Shown: in pieces, positions 34,394 through 46,373 of the stretch
Position numbering within the stretch: the first letter of the stretch is position 1
How the letters are laid out: the number at the start of each line of letters is the position of its first letter
Source of the DNA: Nematostella vectensis
Lineage: Eukaryota > Cnidaria > Anthozoa > Actiniaria > Edwardsiidae
Reading direction: 5' to 3'
NCBI RefSeq assembly: GCF_932526225.1
Contig: NC_064048.1
Span: 6,802,627-6,866,626 of the forward strand
Length of the DNA stretch: 64,000 bases
The notes under the pieces: generated by a model
What the model was told of the DNA's origin: nothing
Databases searched by the model: none
The model's input: the letters and a program-made list of their open reading frames with translations, nothing else
Position numbers and translations under genes: made by a program

Positions 34394-34645
34394 TTTAGGT
34401 CGAGGGTGACGTCTAGGAAAATTGACCAACTTGTTTGTTTGCCTCAATGGTGATTCGGAGTCCGTTGTTGTTGAAGATGCGGCATAGTTCCTTTTTTAGG
34501 TTTTCGGTGGCTCTGGGTGTGGCGTTGGTGATGGCTAGTCCGTCGTCGCGGTAGAGTCCTACGTTCATATTGAGGTCCTGAAGTTGGGAGAGAAGGAAGT
34601 TGCCTACAAGTTCACAGGTTTCTGCGCCATCGAAGCTCCCCATCG
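34394..34645 (-). pseudogene. Inverted Penelope-like RT fragment
   Basis: The minus-strand frame carries YRDDGLAI (RT catalytic motif) and [10 protein letters not shown]. It is an almost exact inverted copy of 34645-34890; the two meet head to head at about 34640-34650. It runs into the assembly gap. Confidence 0.85.
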
Positions 34646-35829
34646 TAACATTCGATGGCGCAGAAACCTGTGAACTTGTAGGCAACTTCCTTCTCTCCCA
34701 ACTTCAGGACCTCAATATGAACGTAGGACTCTACCGCGACGACGGACTAGCCATCACCAACGCCACACCCAGAGCCACCGAAAACCTAAAAAAGGAACTA
34801 TGCCGCATCTTCAACAACAACGGACTCCGAATCACCATTGAGGCAAACAAACAAGTTGTCAATTTCCTAGACGTCACCCTCGACCTAAAACGTAATGCAC
34901 ACCAGCCTTATACAAAGCCGAACTCCTCGCTACAATATGTCCACCGTGAGAGCAACCACCCGCCCTCCATCACCAAGAACATCCCTGCTGGTATCAACAG
35001 ACGCCTATCTGCCCTATCTTCAGACCAAGCCTCCTTTGACCAGACCGCGCCGCCTTACCAGAAAGCACTCGACGATAGCGGATACAACTACACGCTACGC
35101 TACGACCCCAACACCGTAACCAACCGAAAAACCCGCAAACGCAACAACATCCTATGGTACAACCCGCCCTTCAGCAAGAACACCAGCACCAACATCGGCC
35201 ACAGATTCCTCACCCTGATAGACAAGCACTTCCCGAAAGACAACCACCTCCGTAAAATCTTCAACAGAAACACCATCAAAATCAGTTACAGCTGCATGAA
35301 CAACACCAAACAGATCATCGACAACCACAACAAGCGCATCATCACCGCATCGTCGGCCACCGAGATCGCCAACTCCGCCCCTACCACTACCAACAACAAG
35401 ACATGCAACTGCCGACAGAAAGACACCTGCCCTCTAGACGGAAACTGCCTACAGACATCTGTTATCTACCAAGCTACCGTAACTCGAAAAGACAACAACA
35501 CCTCGGAAACATACGTCGGGCTCACTGAAAACAGCTTCAAGACCAGGTACAGAAACCACACCGCATCATTCCGACACGCCAAACACAGAAACTCCACCGA
35601 ACTCAGCAAACACGTCTGGACTCTCAAGGACAACATGATTGAGTATTTTATTTCATGGCGCATTCTTTCTTCCCACTCCGCCTACAACAGTACCACTAAG
35701 CGTTGCAACCTCTGCCTCAAGGAAAAGCTGACGATCATCTGCCAACCCAAACTATCAACTCTAAATAAACGCAATGAACTCGTGTCCTCGTGCCGCCACA
35801 GAAACAAAGCCCTGCTACGAAACAATTAG
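34642..35829 (+). pseudogene. Penelope-like element: RT C-terminal half plus GIY-YIG endonuclease
   Basis: The frame is open to TAG at 35827-35829. It carries the RT catalytic YRDD (34732-34746), the NFLDVTLDL motif, a linker, the CNC-x5-CPLDGNC cluster (about 35404-35450), and a GIY-YIG-type nuclease beginning ETYVGLTENSFKTRYRNHT (35506 onward). It ends NELVSSCRHRNKALL. The N-terminal RT half is missing, so this is a 5'-truncated copy. RT plus GIY-YIG is the hallmark of endonuclease-bearing Penelope-like elements. A terminal repeat with hammerhead follows about 180 bp downstream. Confidence 0.88.
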
Positions 35830-36004
35830 AACTGTTAATCCCGTCACCGTTAAATTTTCGCGCTATCAATTTTTCACACGTTCCGCCCTGCATATTTATG
35901 TAACTCGCTATTGTTCCCCTTGCCGCCTTAGCTAAAACTATCAGTCTATTATTATGTAAATTTCAATGTTAATAGTATATATACGATGGTAGGAATATTC
36001 TCAT

Positions 36005-36052
36005 TAAATCCCCTGATGAGTGGGCAACCACGAAACAGACCTGTAGGGAAAC
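36005..36052 (+). ncRNA. Hammerhead ribozyme, type I (intact core)
   Basis: Stem I UCCC/GGGA, core CUGAUGA at 36013-36019, stem II GUGG-GCAA-CCAC, GAA, stem III ACA-loop-UGU and cleavage after A. Located in the 3' terminal repeat of the truncated element above. Confidence 0.85.
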
Positions 36053-36139
36053 CTATGTAGTTTGTATTTTTCTCAAACCAACACTATACACCGCTCTACT
36101 TTCGAGTATTGAGCACTTTCTATGAAAGCCTTCAACCAT

Positions 36140-36143
<4 letters not shown>

Positions 36144-36216
<73 letters not shown>
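36144..36216. repeat. TA dinucleotide microsatellite
   Basis: About 73 bp of TA directly between one element's terminal repeat and the next element's RT fragment. Confidence 0.95.
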
Positions 36217-36218
<2 letters not shown>

Positions 36219-36750
36219 AACTAAAAGACAGCGACCGCATAAAAAATGAACCGAAGCTTCTAGTCGCCGCCGACAAATCTACCAACTTCTAAAAACTAGA
36301 ACCGTCAGCCTACAAGAATCTCCTAGAAAAAGACATAACAAGATCCTACAAGAAAGCTCCACCCGAGATGAAGAAAAAAACATCATAACCCACGCCAAGA
36401 GCTCTCTAGTTCACAACCAAACACCCTGGCACAAAAAAGGCAACTCGACATTCGACGTGGCAATGGGAAGCTACGACGGCGCTGAAACATGCGAACTTGT
36501 AGGCAACTTCCTCCTCTCCCAACTCCAAGACCTTAACATCAACGTAGGACTCTACCGCGACGACGGACTAGCCATCACAAGCGCCACACCTAAAAATACA
36601 GAAAATATCAAGAAAGAACTATGCCGCATCTTCAACGACAACGGACTGCGAATCACCATAGAAGCCAACAAGCGAGTAGTCAACTTCCTAGACGTCACAT
36701 TCAACCTGAACCGCAACACCTATTTTTATGTTAATTTTATACATTGATAG
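36217..36750 (+). pseudogene. Penelope-like RT fragment with stops and deletion
   Basis: The N-terminal RT part reads [11 protein letters not shown], then a stop, then [20 protein letters not shown]. After a frameshift and a large deletion the palm region follows ([37 protein letters not shown]). It breaks off into terminal-repeat sequence at about 36740. Confidence 0.8.
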
Positions 36751-36780
36751 TATATAAGTGATGATAGTAATATATTCTTA

Positions 36781-36830
36781 ATAAATCTCCTGATGAGTGG
36801 AAAACCACGAAACAGGCTTCTAGCAGCCAA
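36781..36830 (+). ncRNA. Degenerate hammerhead ribozyme
   Basis: CUGAUGA and stem II (GUGG-AAAA-CCAC) and GAAA are kept. Stem III is damaged (UGU changed to UCU) and the stem I 3' strand GAGAU is replaced by GCAGC. Probably inactive. Confidence 0.75.
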
Positions 36831-38756
36831 TAATACAGTAGATGTATGAGACATTATCTAAAATACAGGGGAAAATGCCTTGAAAGTCCCTTTTGGGCCC
36901 CCTCCTGTTTAAAATCCTGGCTACGCCGCTGGAAATAGCCGATGCTTTTTCGCAATTGGTGTTTCGCTAGGATTACAAAATGGAGGCAAACAAAGTTTTC
37001 AAATCATCAAAACAAAATGAGAAATATATACTAAAACATATAGTTTAGCTTATAGGTTTTAAAGTGATTCATTTATTATGTGCAATTTCTAGAGGAAAGG
37101 ATTTTGCTCTTTTAAAGAACATGAATTCTTTGAGTGCAAATGCATGCATTTGAAATGATTATTAATTGAACTGCATGCTATACAGACGCCACGGAGACTA
37201 TAAATGTTATTAGGAAAATATAAAGGTTAACTTTATTAAAAAAGACAAAAATTGGTGGACTTAGTGTATGTAGAAGTATGCGGTGCTGTGTGCTGTAAAT
37301 TGATATCGGTGAAGCTTCGAGAAAGTCGTAGCCTGTGTTAAAATTTTATTCAAAAAAGAGTTACTCGATAATAATAGAATGCTCCGCCCCTCTAAACTGC
37401 TGTGTACAAGAATATAAAATCCAGAGCTTTTACAAGGATAAGGAAAACCTCAAATAACAAAAGCATGAGATAGAATCTTTTCATATTAGCAGGGAGTCTA
37501 CACAGATGATTGTTTTCTTCGTTGTTTTGAATGCTTGAGGCGATTTACAAGGAAATTTGATCACGCTATGCAAGAAAAACAAAAAGCCCACATATATGAT
37601 AAGGATTAGCTGGCTTCTGGGTCTCAGAACTTACATCTAAAGTTGAGGGAAGGCCAGGGAACTTTGCTATGTGTGGCCTAAATCATTAACAAATTTAGCA
37701 AAGTGCAAAGAAAAAGAAGCCGATCATTTGACAAACAGGAAACATCTAGATGTTTTGAAGCTTTTTAGTCATTGTGGAGATAAGGTAAGGTGTAATATTG
37801 TTGTTAAGTGAAGAAATTATATTCAATTTAGTGGCGCTGATATCTTTTACATTTGATGCTAAATGCGGTGAATTTTCACGATGTTAAAAAGGTCGGCTAA
37901 TAAAGCGCCCTTACCGCACAGCAAAAATGATAAGTAGCTATCTCAAAGGGACTCCCTGCTCCAAACATCTTTTCCTAGCTCAAAACAAATTCTTTGAACA
38001 CCCCGGTAAGTTTCATAGTAAGACCAATTCCTAAATGTCATAGATACCAAAAGTATGCATGTCAGTTGATGTTACCTAGTGTTTATTTTTATCTTTATTA
38101 AGCTTGTATTCCGGTGACAGCCGTTTGTTATTTTAGCATTGAAAGTTTGATTATTTTCCGTTGTTTCCCTTCTTAGCTCTTAAAGCCATCGTTTCCATTG
38201 CAAACGTTTTAATACAAAGCGTTTGTTTTGAAAACATTTGCAATCTAGTTATGTAGTGACTTCTCTGTCATTTCCGTATTACGGACATTCCAAATGATCT
38301 ATTTACTATAAATCATGGTTATTTCTTATCTCTACCGTAAGCTCCAGAGCTCTAAAAACAAGAAGTAAACAAAACAGCTACGTTTCGAGTTGAAAAAAAT
38401 TAAAAATAAAATAATAACGTTGAAATTTTTCGCGTCAGTTGTTCCGCGCATTTTCAGTTTTACCTACTCGTTTAATGATAAAGAGTGATATGTTTTTGGA
38501 TAAAGGAGGAGTATTTTATTTCCGCAGTATGGCGGTTTCTCTTGACTGCGCGGTTTGCGGTTATTAACTTATCTTGACGGTTTTGGGTTTTGTTTTTCTG
38601 TGCGGTTTTCGCATCCCCCTTACGCCCCCCTCATTGAAGCTGTTTATAGAGGCTGATACAGATGGATGACAGGCGGTAAACAGAGATTTGGGCTAAAGGG
38701 GGGGGGGGGGGGGGGGGTGCGCAGTCATAGGTCTCATACGAAAAGCATATCAATCA

Positions 38757-39000
38757 ATGGCTGCCGTTTTTCTAAATGGTTTGAAAGATTCTGGTGCGAG
38801 CGCGCGGGAGACCTGTGATATTTTTAAACGTCAGGGACTAGGCTCCATATCCAAGATGGCTGCCAGAAAAATCGTAGTAAACACGAATCCTTGCAAGTTT
38901 ACGTGGAAATTCTCGACTTGCAAAGCTCCAGAGCGATAAAAAGCGGAAAGATGATTGAAGCGGACTCCCAAATATGGTATGTTATGCCTAATAAGGAAAT
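38757..39000 (+). repeat. Dispersed repeat, partner of 30040-30260
   Basis: Shares GTAGTAAACACGAATCCT, GATTGAAGCGGACTC and CCTAATAAGG with the minus strand of 30040-30260. A G tract lies just before it. Confidence 0.5.
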
Positions 39001-39562
39001 AACCGAGCGATATCAAACATTTTCCCCACATATAGTGTCCTTCGTATGTATTGCCTTATATGGGCATTGATGCCCATATTTAGAAGAAGTTTTCCCGCTC
39101 CCGGATCTCCAGAAAACATGGTAAAAAAAGCTGATTTCTGACAATTTGAGACTTGCGGTCAAAATTTGTTAGAAAAACTTGATCGCTTGATCAAATCTTT
39201 TTCTCACTGATCTTGAAAAGCCCTTAGACCCAGGCCTCCAAGAGGTCGGCCGAGTGGGTATGAAGGTCACCCAAATATTGATATGAGCTAGAAAAACGAC
39301 AGTTTTTAAAACAAAATTGACTGATATGCATAGTATTTGAAGAAATGACCCACTTTTTGGCCGCCGAGGGGGGGGGGGGGGGGGGATGGGTGGGGGTGCG
39401 CGCACCACCCCGTGTACGCGCCTGGATGAGGCGAGGGAAAGGCCTACGCTACTGAAATTATAGATGAAATATATATGCCCCTAGCTTTGAGGGTCTCGCT
39501 TTGAGGGAAGGACCAATAGAAAAGTGAAGGGGGGGAGGGTAAGGGACAAAACAAGTTCATAC

Positions 39563-39828
39563 ACATATGAAGAAAACGTTGTCGTCTTAGGAGTCTGGTA
39601 CCGAGCAATTTTAGTTGCTTTTCAGAGGCTTTCTTCATTGACTAAAGATGGTCACAGTCACAGTTTGAATACAATTCATAAAGTTTGCGAAGCAGCAGCG
39701 GTACGGCAGCCTTATAAATTAAAAGGATCATGGAGGTATTCCAAGTAAGGAATATATTAGTTTTGCCTTATATGGAAGTGACCGCGTCTGGGAAAACAAC
39801 AAGTTTTCGCAACATTTTCTTGATATGC
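39563..39828 (-). mobile_element. TCATAT-end MITE family, copy 3 (inverted)
   Basis: Inverted relative to the other four copies: ATATGAAGAAAACGTTGTCG at the left and TTTTCTTGATATG at the right. GATGGTCACAGTCACAG is its inverted core. Confidence 0.8.
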
Positions 39829-41892
39829 GGTAAAGAAAATAAGAAAAAAAAAAAAAACGATTCAACAGTTGTCAACCCTTCCTCCCTAATTTTCGGTTAT
39901 TTTATACTCGGCTATAACTCGAACTCAACTTTTTCGAATTCCCCGCTAACTTGGCTGTTTTTTGTTTCCCTTATGGCCTAATTCAACCCATGATAACTCA
40001 TACTTTGCTCCCTTGACTTGTCAACAAATCAAGGAAATGGTTTCTGTATTACTTTGAACCCCTCGACCCCCCCCCCCCCCCCCCTCCGGCTACAGGCCTG
40101 GAAACTTTGCTCGTCAAACGATCCGTAGTCCAGTATTTAAAGTACACTAATGACCTCTTCGCAAACAGGACAATCTACAGTCCGAGTTTTGAATTTTTCC
40201 TAAGTGTCTGTTAAAGTGATTACGGAATAATTTCATGGTATCTAAAATGCTGCTTATATTGACAACGATCTTCTAAGGTTTGAGGTAGTTTTAGGTCTCT
40301 TGGCTTGGCTTTGACGATTTTAGGGGTGTTCCACTACAGGTCGGCTTTTAGGTAGTACTTTTGTTGTGTAAGGTGAAATATATCCTGCCGCTGTTTATCG
40401 ACCCAGTGGATGATCAAAAATCATTGTTAAATAATATTGCCGAAAAGCGTCTGACGTTGACGGCCGACAAACGCCCGCGGAGCGAAATTCGAAATATTAT
40501 CCATTTCATAGCGCGTGAAAATCGCTATATACTGATTTGGGGAATACTAAATAAAAAACATGCATGTTTTCACGAAGGTAAAAAAAATACATGCAGGTAA
40601 AAAGGAATCTTAAAATGTTTTGTAACCCTTTTTTTCCCCTTTTTTTTGTCATTTTCGACCAAATGTCACCGAGAGACTATTTATCGTATACATTAACAGT
40701 GGCCCTTAATTAACTTCCGAATTCCATGTAGCGAATGTGGCAATAACTGTCTGGTTCTACGACATGTCCTATTGCATACTTTGAAAAAGCCATTTAAATT
40801 AAAACTGAATTAATAGTTACATAAGGCAAAGATAGCTTTGTCCCTGGCAGATAGCAGAGTGATTAGTTTGGTGTAACTAATGCTTCTTTTGTGTTTTTGT
40901 TTTTTTCCATAGAAAACTTGATGTCAAGAAATATTAATGTGTGCAGAGCTTTGATTCGAATTAAGAAAACGCACTTCAACAGGGAGCTGCCAGAAAAAAG
41001 CTTATCTTCGGAGTGAAAACGGTTTAGTAGTCGCAAAGAACATTTAAATGGATTTTATTGATGTCAGCTAAACATAAACGACGGAAGCACGTAATGAAGT
41101 GCTGACGAAACGTTGCAAAGAAAATCTATTTGATATTGGCTACGTAATATAGGCTTCAAATCATCCTAACCCCTTCAAATTATACAAACTGCTGACTTAC
41201 TGGTCAATCGAGTCATGCTTTGTCCAAATAACGTGGTTTTTACCGATAGAACGTGTATCAAGGTACCTGCGAAACTGGAAGGCATTATTGGTGTTGTACT
41301 AAGCGACATTCAAAACAAAATTGATGTTTAAATATTTGCAAAGCGAGCGTCTTAAAACAAGAAAGGTCTTCGTCGTCAAAGTGTCTTGCTTATAGTTGAT
41401 AAAGCAATAACACTCAAGGACTAAGCTATAAACTCCAACTTAAAAGGCACTTCAACTTCAAGAGCTACGAGATTATATGCGAAATAGTGAGAGCATGTTA
41501 TGTTAAGACGAGGACAAGTGGAATAACATTGAAAGCTTTGTGTCTAAAAAGAGGAAATTCCCTGCTCAGTGAATGCTCCGTGACTATGTATTAGCTCCGA
41601 TATTTATGAGCATTTTCAGTACAGACGAGTTTGTCTGGTTTGCAACTTTGACTTGGCGGCAAACAGAGTGTTGAATATAACTAAGCTTTGCCCTAGAATT
41701 TCAATAGACTAATTTCGTGTTAAGGAACTGTAAAATTTAAGATTAAGAAAGAGCGCAATTGTCTGTTCGTAAAAGAACTAATGGACTGAAGAAAACGAGG
41801 ATTTGACAAAACGCCAAAGAGTTCATTTAGCAACTTTGTTCTATCTAACTTCGACAAAGAGAGCTTAAATTACTTATGAACAGCAAGCAGAC

Positions 41893-42927
41893 ATGGATAA
41901 AGAAAACATTACCAATCAATCAGAGCCGGTGTTTGTGCACTCTACTTATCAAGCGGCCGAGGATATATTATGGTATGTTCAGATGATTTTTTACACCTGT
42001 ATTGTCGTCGTGGGAGTGACCGGGAATTTTCTTGTTTGTCGTGCAATTTTCTCGCAAGCGAGGAGAAAAACCAACGACATGTTCATACTGAATCTCGCCG
42101 TGACGGATCTTGGGACATGCGCAATAAGTATACCATTTGACATGGCGGAGCAGATATCTAAACATTTCTTGTTTGGAAAATTAATGTGCAGCCTCCTTTA
42201 TCCATTACAGACCATCCTGATGGGGACATCAGTCCTTACTTTACTCGCAGTTAGTATTGAACGATACAAAGCTATTGTAACTCCACTTCAGCCCAAACTT
42301 CGCGGTAAATTAGCGAAGGCAATGCTGATTGGTTCCTGGGTGCTGTCAGTCGCGGTTGTCGCTCCTTATATGGTAGTTCTAAAATACGTAAATAGACAAT
42401 GCATCGAAAGTTGGCCTGTCCCGGCACACGCTAAGACATTTACTTTTGTGCTGTTCGTGGTCCTATACGCCGTTCCCATGGTAATAATTACGTATTGCTA
42501 CGTGCGCGTGTTGAGGAGGATACACCGGGATCGACCAGTTTCATTACTTGTAGCCAGTTCTCTTATGAGTAACATTGCCATCAAACGCCGAGCTCGTCAA
42601 AATCTACGCATGATTAAAATGTTTGTGACCGCTGTCGTGGCCTTTGCACTTTGCTTGCTTCCCAATCACGTGGTATGGCTATGGAATGATTTCGGAGATG
42701 GACACGAGAAGCCGTATTTCGGCATAGTCTTGATTTTCAGTAACACTCTTATCTATACCAATAGCATTGTCAATCCTTTTATCTTTGGGAAATTACAGTG
42801 CGGTTTATGCGGAGGAAGAGAAAGTCAGTTGTTCTCTTTGAGATATCGCTACTCGAGTACGTTTCGGCCCAGGAGCAGGGGACTGTTATTCATCGGGAGA
42901 CAAAACAGAAAAAAGAGCACCGAGTAG
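41893..42927 (+). CDS. Rhodopsin-family (class A) G protein-coupled receptor, single exon
   Basis: 344 residues, seven hydrophobic segments, no intron. Two N-glycosylation sequons lie at N5 and N8. Class A hallmarks in order: N45 in GNFLV (TM1), D72 in NLAVTD (TM2), C99 at the top of TM3, E123-R124-Y125 in place of DRY, C170 in loop 2 for the conserved disulfide, FALCLLPNH 251-259 in TM6 (aromatic W of the usual CWLP replaced by L), and NPFIF 294-298 in place of NPxxY. The C-tail is basic and Ser-rich. The pattern is closest to peptide-receptor-type GPCRs (neuropeptide Y/galanin/tachykinin-like grade), but the ligand cannot be told. The ATG at 41893 leaves a normal-length extracellular N-terminus. 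Confidence 0.93.
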   Translation: MDKENITNQSEPVFVHSTYQAAEDILWYVQMIFYTCIVVVGVTGNFLVCRAIFSQARRKTNDMFILNLAVTDLGTCAISIPFDMAEQISKHFLFGKLMCSLLYPLQTILMGTSVLTLLAVSIERYKAIVTPLQPKLRGKLAKAMLIGSWVLSVAVVAPYMVVLKYVNRQCIESWPVPAHAKTFTFVLFVVLYAVPMVIITYCYVRVLRRIHRDRPVSLLVASSLMSNIAIKRRARQNLRMIKMFVTAVVAFALCLLPNHVVWLWNDFGDGHEKPYFGIVLIFSNTLIYTNSIVNPFIFGKLQCGLCGGRESQLFSLRYRYSSTFRPRSRGLLFIGRQNRKKSTE

Positions 42928-43047
42928 GATGTGACCAATGGACATCTGTAATGGTGTTACGTCAAAGGGACATGGAAAACCCGCCATTACTTAATCCCAG
43001 TTAGTAGATTGCAGGATACTACTCGCCGATGAACCAATTCGTGGTCC

Positions 43048-43053
43048 AATAAA
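43048..43053 (+). promoter_or_regulatory. Polyadenylation signal of the GPCR gene
   Basis: AATAAA 121 bp after the GPCR stop codon, the first such hexamer downstream. Confidence 0.55.
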
Positions 43054-43093
43054 AGAAATAATAATATAAAAAGGCCAGACTCATCGCTACCAG

Positions 43094-43272
43094 AATAGGC
43101 CATTCCAGCTATAAGTTTGTGCACGCATTACTATTGAAACCAATATCAACTACCAGAATGCAGCGCGGGCTTTTTTAAGCTTGCACCTATCGAAGCGCGG
43201 GCTGCATGACGGTAGTTAAGATAGGTTCCCATGGTGAGTGCGCGAGCATGCTTATAGCTGGAATGGTCTATT
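43094..43272. mobile_element. Inverted-repeat element of about 180 bp
   Basis: Left end AATAGGCCATTCCAGCTATA and right end TATAGCTGGAATGGTCTATT are inverted. The arms continue through AACTACC-AGAATGCAGC-CGCGGGC. MITE-like; no coding potential. Confidence 0.8.
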
Positions 43273-45484
43273 AAATGCATTGAAGTCAATATCTGTTGGT
43301 AAGTGTCCAGGGCCGTTTCTAGAGAAAAATGGTGGGTGTCAAGCGAGTCGGACTCATGTTCTCACATGAGCAGGGTATCGCACGGACCCCTCGCCCCCCC
43401 CCCCCCCCCCCCCCCCCCCCCTCATGTGGGCACGCGCTTGAAGTCGACAATAAATGACATTTAGAGAATAAGCCTTGCGAATTTTTAAATCAAAAGTACT
43501 CAGAACTGCAGTAGAGAATTCTCATGTCATAGTCCATGGGTAATGTATAAATAACTAGATAATGGCTCTAAAAACCTCGTGAATGTTTATAATACGCTTC
43601 GCGTGTTCACGACTCAAAAATTGTCATCTGCTCTTAACATATTTGGAATTATAAACCATTATAAGTCCATAGAATTAAACGCTCCTCTTACTACCCTGAA
43701 AAATAAAGTTACGCCCCTACATTAGCTCCTCTGTACAACTAATGAAAAGAGAGCCTACCGAGATATTGACAAAATGGAACCTGACATTTTAGGGGAATGA
43801 AAGTGATGATAAAAATGAATTGCGTCTCGGGGTTGAATTTATCTATTAAAAGATAATTACAGTACTCTCAGACTTGTGTCTGGACCTCCTAGCGCTAATA
43901 GCAGCCGTCTAAAAAGGTCTAAATTGTCTTTAAACGGCACACGCAGATATATGGAGACATTAACATAACTGATAAGTATTTTTAACTTTAGGTAAAGATG
44001 GGTTACGTAAAATAAAACCTAATGCAGCTAGCCGTAATGTTTGGAGCTAGGCGAGGTTTTTTGGAGACTACGAAGTACGGATCGAGCGCAATTTTCAAAG
44101 ATCATACTGTTTTGTGATGTGGGCTTCTTGTGGAGCTAAACGCAAACGCTGTTTTTAAAGTATATCATACTGTTTTGTGATTTTATATGATATTTGCACT
44201 GCAATTCTATAGAAAAATAAAGTACAATTGTTTGATGAAAAATTTAAATATAAATGTTTTTCGATTTGACCAGTGATGCAAAGAAATAAAAATTGAAAAC
44301 TATTTTACTGTCTAATAATAATGCTTGCGCATAAAAATTGAATGCTGACAATTAGGATGGCCTGTCTACACGGCCAATCATAGTTGTCAACTGAAATTGA
44401 TAGAGCAGAAAGTCAATATTACAATTTGATTGAAATTCATTGTGTTAGGGCCGGAGAGCTATTGCAAAGCTCTTACCATGAAAGCACCGAAAGGTGCTTA
44501 TGATTAGTAATTATTGAAAATAGAAATGGCAAATAAATTCAAGTGATGCCAGAACCGTATATTAATGGCCTTTAATAGATAATCGTACGATTTATACATG
44601 TAGTTTTCTGAATATTGCGATTAATTGTTTCAAACAAAAAAGGAAGAAAATCGAGTTAACAGGGCTCAAAATCAAGGATTTGAATACACGGTGAGTTCAA
44701 GTTAGCCGAGTTTTTATTTCAAGTTATCCCTGAGTACAACTGGTACAATGGACTGAAACAAGGGATCTCAGATATCACCAGGAAACTTTATTATTTTAAA
44801 GTTACCAAGCAGAAAATTCGAGTTACCCGAGTAGGAGTTAGCGGGGGTTCTACTAAAACTTGGCCAGTACAACTAGCGCAAAAATGCATACTTTTCTATC
44901 ATTATGATTAGGGCAATTACACGACGATCTCACGTGTTTGAATCGAACCATTGAAAAAGGATTGCTTCAGATAGTGTTTCCAAGACGAATTCCAGAAAAT
45001 CATTCTTTATCAGGTCTCAATATCCATACTATTCTCTAGAGCGTAGAGATTTTTAACGATAATATAAAATATGATAATATTTGGTTCCCTTTGTATTATC
45101 TTTCCTTTACTCTTTGACCACCGAACATAGCAAAGCATATTGTTATGAAGTAGTCTTTCACTCACGAGGTTTTGTTATGAGAAGATCATCCAAGCGTACA
45201 AGATTCACAAAAGAAACAGGGAATAAAAACACAGACAAAAATAGAACATGCAACAACATGTCAACTATGCGAAGGCTTCAATCTTTTTTGGCTTATTTGG
45301 GAAAGCCTTTGCAATATTTTCTATCAGATTTGGTGAATAAAATTGGTAAAAGTTTTTGGATTGGTAATTTCGATTTTTTCATATAATTTACATTGCAATT
45401 TTGAATCAAAACAATAAACGACTGTGCGGTTGACTTTTAAAGTGTATGGTTTCTGTTAACTCAAGACTGTTAACTCAAGACTCC
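43273..45484. other. Intergenic stretch with no recognised gene
   Basis: AT-rich, with a C tract at about 43396-43422 embedded in a repeat-like context. The 101-codon frame at 45081-45386 has no domain or composition that supports a gene. Confidence 0.6.
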
Positions 45485-46131
45485 CCCCCTCTCCGGGAAA
45501 ATTCCAATAACTTCTGAACCATAGAAGCTAAGAGGCTAAAACTTAGTGACTTTTCCTAAAATCCATCTGCGGACGTTTTAATGCCATTGACATGTCGAGG
45601 AGACGCTTCATGTTACCATGGCAACCGTTTTTTCACACACAGGTTTCCCAAAAACTATAAAGTAGTGAATTTGTCATATTTTGGTCCTGTTTCTCAGTTT
45701 AAAATGCCTCTTTTGACTTTATTAGTTTCTTTAGGCGACAAGTTTCACAACAGGGGGAATGGGTGGGTATGAACAGTAATACATGCATGCAAATACATTT
45801 TTTCTGAAATCATTCCAAAAATTCTTACAAAAAAAATTGATTTTAAACGTTTTTATGGCCTTTTCGCATTGTAAGGCTTTTTAAAGGTTGATTTTGACAT
45901 ATATGAATGATGCAAAAATGATTTCAACCCGATATCTGATAATTTAGGCAATATTTGTATTTGTATTATGATATGGTATTTATGACGTCATTATGACCTC
46001 ATAATTAATTTGACCACACCCAAAATAGGTCGTTGACGATTCTTTGCATGCTGGTGATTATTGTCTGTAAGTTTTATGGTCATAGCCCAAGCGGTTCATG
46101 AAATACGGTGGTGGGTAGTCTGAATAGGGTT
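45485..46131. repeat. Dispersed repeat shared with 8066-8852
   Basis: Colinear with 8066-8852 from CTCCGGGAAAATT to AGTCTGAATAGGGTT. A short extra segment occurs near 45560-45605 and internal deletions elsewhere, so the copies are of different lengths. Confidence 0.8.
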
Positions 46132-46157
46132 AATTTAGCCTTTGTATCTTTCATAGA

Positions 46158-46373
46158 ATGACAAACTACACCTCAGTTCCCGAGACTACCCCTGAGATTA
46201 ACCCCGAGACCACCCCTTTGAGTACCCCAGAGCCGGGAGGAAACTTCGCCAACCTATGACCGGAAGTGATGCTTTCTCAGGCAACGTCTCTGTTCTACGG
46301 ACTCCTGATCGCTGCTAACTTCGTGTTCTGAATTGTCCTGTTGGTTCTTTACATAAAGCTGAAGAACAAGTAG
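46158..46373 (+). pseudogene. Small single-pass membrane protein frame with two in-frame TGA
   Basis: A 72-codon frame from ATG 46158 to TAG 46371. The N-terminal half is Thr/Pro/Glu-rich (VPETTPEINPETTPLSTPEP). Then comes a hydrophobic segment (SLFYGLLIAANFVF, then IVLLVLY) and a basic end KLKNK. TGA codons interrupt at 46257 and 46329, both in frame; no other stop occurs. Composition and layout look like a real type I or signal-less membrane protein. The simplest reading is a pseudogene damaged by two point changes. Recoding of TGA is possible but unsupported, since no SECIS element was identified. Confidence 0.5.

Larger units (their letters stand above)
36940..41892. other. Intergenic region upstream of the GPCR gene
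   Basis: No gene was recognised in about 5 kb. It contains the repeat at 38757-39000, G tracts at about 38699-38717 and 39369-39385, a TCATAT-end MITE (39563-39828) and a C tract at about 40070-40085. The GPCR promoter should lie in the last part, but no core element was identified. An ATG at 41876 opens a frame out of register with the GPCR start, a possible upstream ORF. Confidence 0.6.

Noticed and set aside
34033-34453. Frames crossing the run of N
   Set aside because: Most of their length is unknown sequence; no coding claim is possible.
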